In this document: positions 53,295 to 55,101 of the stretch, one piece after another
Position numbering within the stretch: position 1 is the first letter of the stretch
Layout: the number at the start of each line of letters is the position of its first letter
Assembly (NCBI GenBank): GCA_015039365.1
Contig: WION01000352.1
Span: forward strand, 1 to 55,101
Direction of reading: 5' to 3'
DNA length: 55,101 bases
Source of the DNA: Amanita rubescens
Taxonomy: Eukaryota; Basidiomycota; Agaricomycetes; Agaricales; Amanitaceae
Notes under the pieces: model-generated
What the model was told of the DNA's origin: nothing
Seen by the model: the letters and a program-made list of their open reading frames with translations, nothing else
The model's database searches: none
Translations under genes and position numbers: made by a program

Positions 53295-53455
53295 TCATGT
53301 TAGGGCATAGTTTCCACCAACGCCCAAATGGAACATACACGTATCTAGGGTCCTCAAAACCCGAACTATTGGGGCGGGGGTCACAGGGAGGCATTGAATA
53401 ATAGAACCGCTGGCAGTGTGAGATTCTCCATCATCAAAGGCTAGATGACAGCGAG
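53295..53455 (+). repeat. Dispersed repeat, copy 2 of 3 (partial)
   Basis: Shares CACCAACGCCCAAATGGAAC, GTATCTAGGGTCCTCAA, AACCCGAACT and GCAGTGTGAGATTCTCC with 44800-44945, in the same orientation. It lacks the left block (TCAATTGAATTTTCTCTGCC). Confidence 0.7.
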
Positions 53456-54489
53456 GTGGCATCAGGTCTTCGGTATTTTCCGCTTTGGCCCCTCCCGGCT
53501 TTGACAAATACCGTTCCTCTAGCTCTAGCAATGACCGCTCCAACCGCTCACGCTCTGGCAATAACCGCTTGGGGTACTCTAGCTGTGGCGGTGAGTAATC
53601 TATCATTCACGCCCCTCATCGCCCACGTACAATACCCTTAACGCTAACCACCCCTGGCAACAACCAGCACAGTCCTCCACTCCGCCCATCCCCTTACAAT
53701 TCAACGCTGCTCACGCCCTTGTGGAGGATGCACAGGGTCACTGACACTGTTTGCTACATGCGCTTTTTTGAGGGGACAATCACTCGCTGGTGGGAAGCAC
53801 GATCATCATGACCCTCAACGTTGCGACAAACCCATTCATCTGCGCTCCGTACCAGGCGGAAGCATCCCATCTAGTCGTCCAATCTGCAGAGGATGATTAT
53901 ATGAAGACGACAAGACCCGCTACAATCACTTTCGCCATGTTGTTACCCCAAGGCCGTAAGTTATCCGAACGTATCTCATTGGTTTTGCATCAACCACGCG
54001 TCCTTTTATTTGAAGAAGAGGAAGATCTGGATGCAGACCTTGGTAATGATATGATTCTCACATAAGTATCGTATTATCGTTGCGTTCAGGACTCGCGCGT
54101 TCGACGTAATTTCAGCGATTGCCGTGATTGCCGAGATAGGGTCGCTTACGTCCGAGTTAGGGTCACGCCCTCCCGACTCCCTTCCCAGAAAGGCAGGTCG
54201 TAAATTGTGTGACAGGTCGGGCGTAAAGTCGCAGTACTACTAAGTCCAGTGGTTAGCATTGCGATGCAATGCAAGATGTGAGATTGCAAGGAATTTCCGA
54301 AAAGGGGCGCAAGTGTGTGGAAGGATCAAATGAAGCGTGTAGGTAGTGTGGGCGACACGTTGATGGGCGTAAGGGGCATTTTTAGCGTGTGGTAGCCGTT
54401 TGACGAGTTGTAGTGTAACCGTGAGTGCGACAGTGTCGCATTTGGGGGATCCTCGAATTCCGGCCTATGCAAGATCATGGCCTTTCCGT
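53456..54489. other. Intergenic
   Basis: No supported gene. The + frame 53790-54065 (91 residues with an acidic run FEEEEDLDAD) has no recognisable domain and no clear start context. Confidence 0.35.
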
Positions 54490-54700
54490 TGATGCCCAGC
54501 TTTTGGTGATGCGGGGATCTCACACTGTTGGCTCTTCTCTTGAAGACCCTAGATACCTGTACTTATGTTCCATATTTGGTTCAATTGGGCGCTGGTGGAA
54601 ACCAAAGTTGACATTAGCTCACGTCAAAAGAGTGTTCAATTCAGCCATCGTCGCGCTTCTCGGGCAGAGAAAATTCAATTGAAGTAAAAATAATCAGCCC
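54490..54700 (-). repeat. Dispersed repeat, copy 3 of 3 (inverted)
   Basis: The reverse complement matches 44710-44955 (GACGTGAGCTAATGTCAACT; CGCCCAATTGAA; GTATCTAGGGTCTTCAAGAG; CAGTGTGAGATC). Just beyond it, 54690-54745 repeats the end block a second time (TCGGGCTTCCCGGGCACAGA), suggesting a partial second copy. Confidence 0.75.
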
Positions 54701-54745
54701 CTGTCGGGCTTCCCGGGCACAGAAATTAAATTGACGTAAAAATGC

Positions 54746-55101
54746 TTACCTCAAGCTTCCACCTTTAGTGTCATTTCCAGCAGGCTCCAATCCTATCCAA
54801 TATCATAGTCGTAACGTAGATCTTGTTGAATTTTCAGCTGAGACGCCAGGCCTTGCAAACGATCGTTTTGTTCTGGCTTGCTAATAAGTCACGCATCACA
54901 CGTCACGCTTCGGCAGCCGCTTTGTGCCACCCTCGCAGCGTCAAGCCGTAAAGGAAAGACACATTGGCCTGTGTGCCTGTACACAGGTCTGATATGCGAC
55001 ACATCCTGCTCACATCATATGTGCCGATGTATCTGCCCTCCCAGGTAGGTTCACTTATTCATTATCTCTCGTTTGGGTCTAACCTGTGTTGGGGGACACG
55101 A
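54746..55101. other. Window end, no feature seen
   Basis: About 350 bp to the window edge with no open frame, repeat or site that I can support. Confidence 0.4.

Noticed and set aside
54241..54300. Possible tRNA-like stretch
   Set aside because: No cloverleaf, A-box or B-box could be drawn. No tRNA was found anywhere in the window.

Overview
The window is nuclear DNA of a filamentous basidiomycete, most likely an Agaricomycete. Genes are cut by many short introns (about 45-70 bp, GTRNGT donors). The protein families present (NACHT-WD40 NLRs, F-box/LRR-like proteins, the DUF6534 multi-pass membrane family, an ADP1-like ABCG relic) are the ones that expand in Agaricomycetes. No rRNA, tRNA, CRISPR or bacterial-type operon was seen. 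All gene models were spliced by eye.

The main feature is a dispersed array of nine DUF6534-type membrane protein genes, all on the + strand. I call them A to I: A 1-1480 (5' end outside the window), B 9259-11202, C 11891-13789, D 15445-17202, E 19181-20978, F 22576-24502, G 32862-35085, H 39326-41266, I 42461-44449. Each has about 18-20 exons, many of them only 10-28 nt. A to F and G to I form two subgroups that differ in two intron positions. B, D, E, F, G and H read through after splicing. A, C and I each carry an apparent one-base frameshift.

Between A and B on the - strand lies a large NLR-type STAND gene (7664-2542): a helical N-terminus, a NACHT domain, and 14 nearly identical WD40 repeats. 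A 0.42 kb piece of its NACHT domain sits at 14417-14841 inside an F-box pseudogene. The N-terminal half of a second NLR decays at 38700-37450 on the - strand. An intact F-box protein lies at 25106-26529 and a twice-frameshifted one at 45191-46612.

The centre (27.2-32.5 kb) holds a small protein-kinase-like gene with a signal peptide, a tandem duplication carrying two small secreted cysteine proteins, and an intact peptide methionine sulfoxide reductase (MsrA) whose 5' end was copied into the other duplication unit. A second, truncated secreted kinase-like gene with its own partial duplication lies at 36473-35842 (-).

The right end (44.5-55.1 kb) is repeat-rich and decayed: three copies of a roughly 0.2 kb dispersed repeat, a CpG-poor relic, an ABCG transporter pseudogene, and one good gene encoding a secreted proline-rich, RG-tailed protein (53100-51884, -). 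Overall this looks like a fast-evolving accessory region of receptor-like, immune-like and secreted proteins undergoing birth and death. No direct functional link between the families can be shown from sequence alone.
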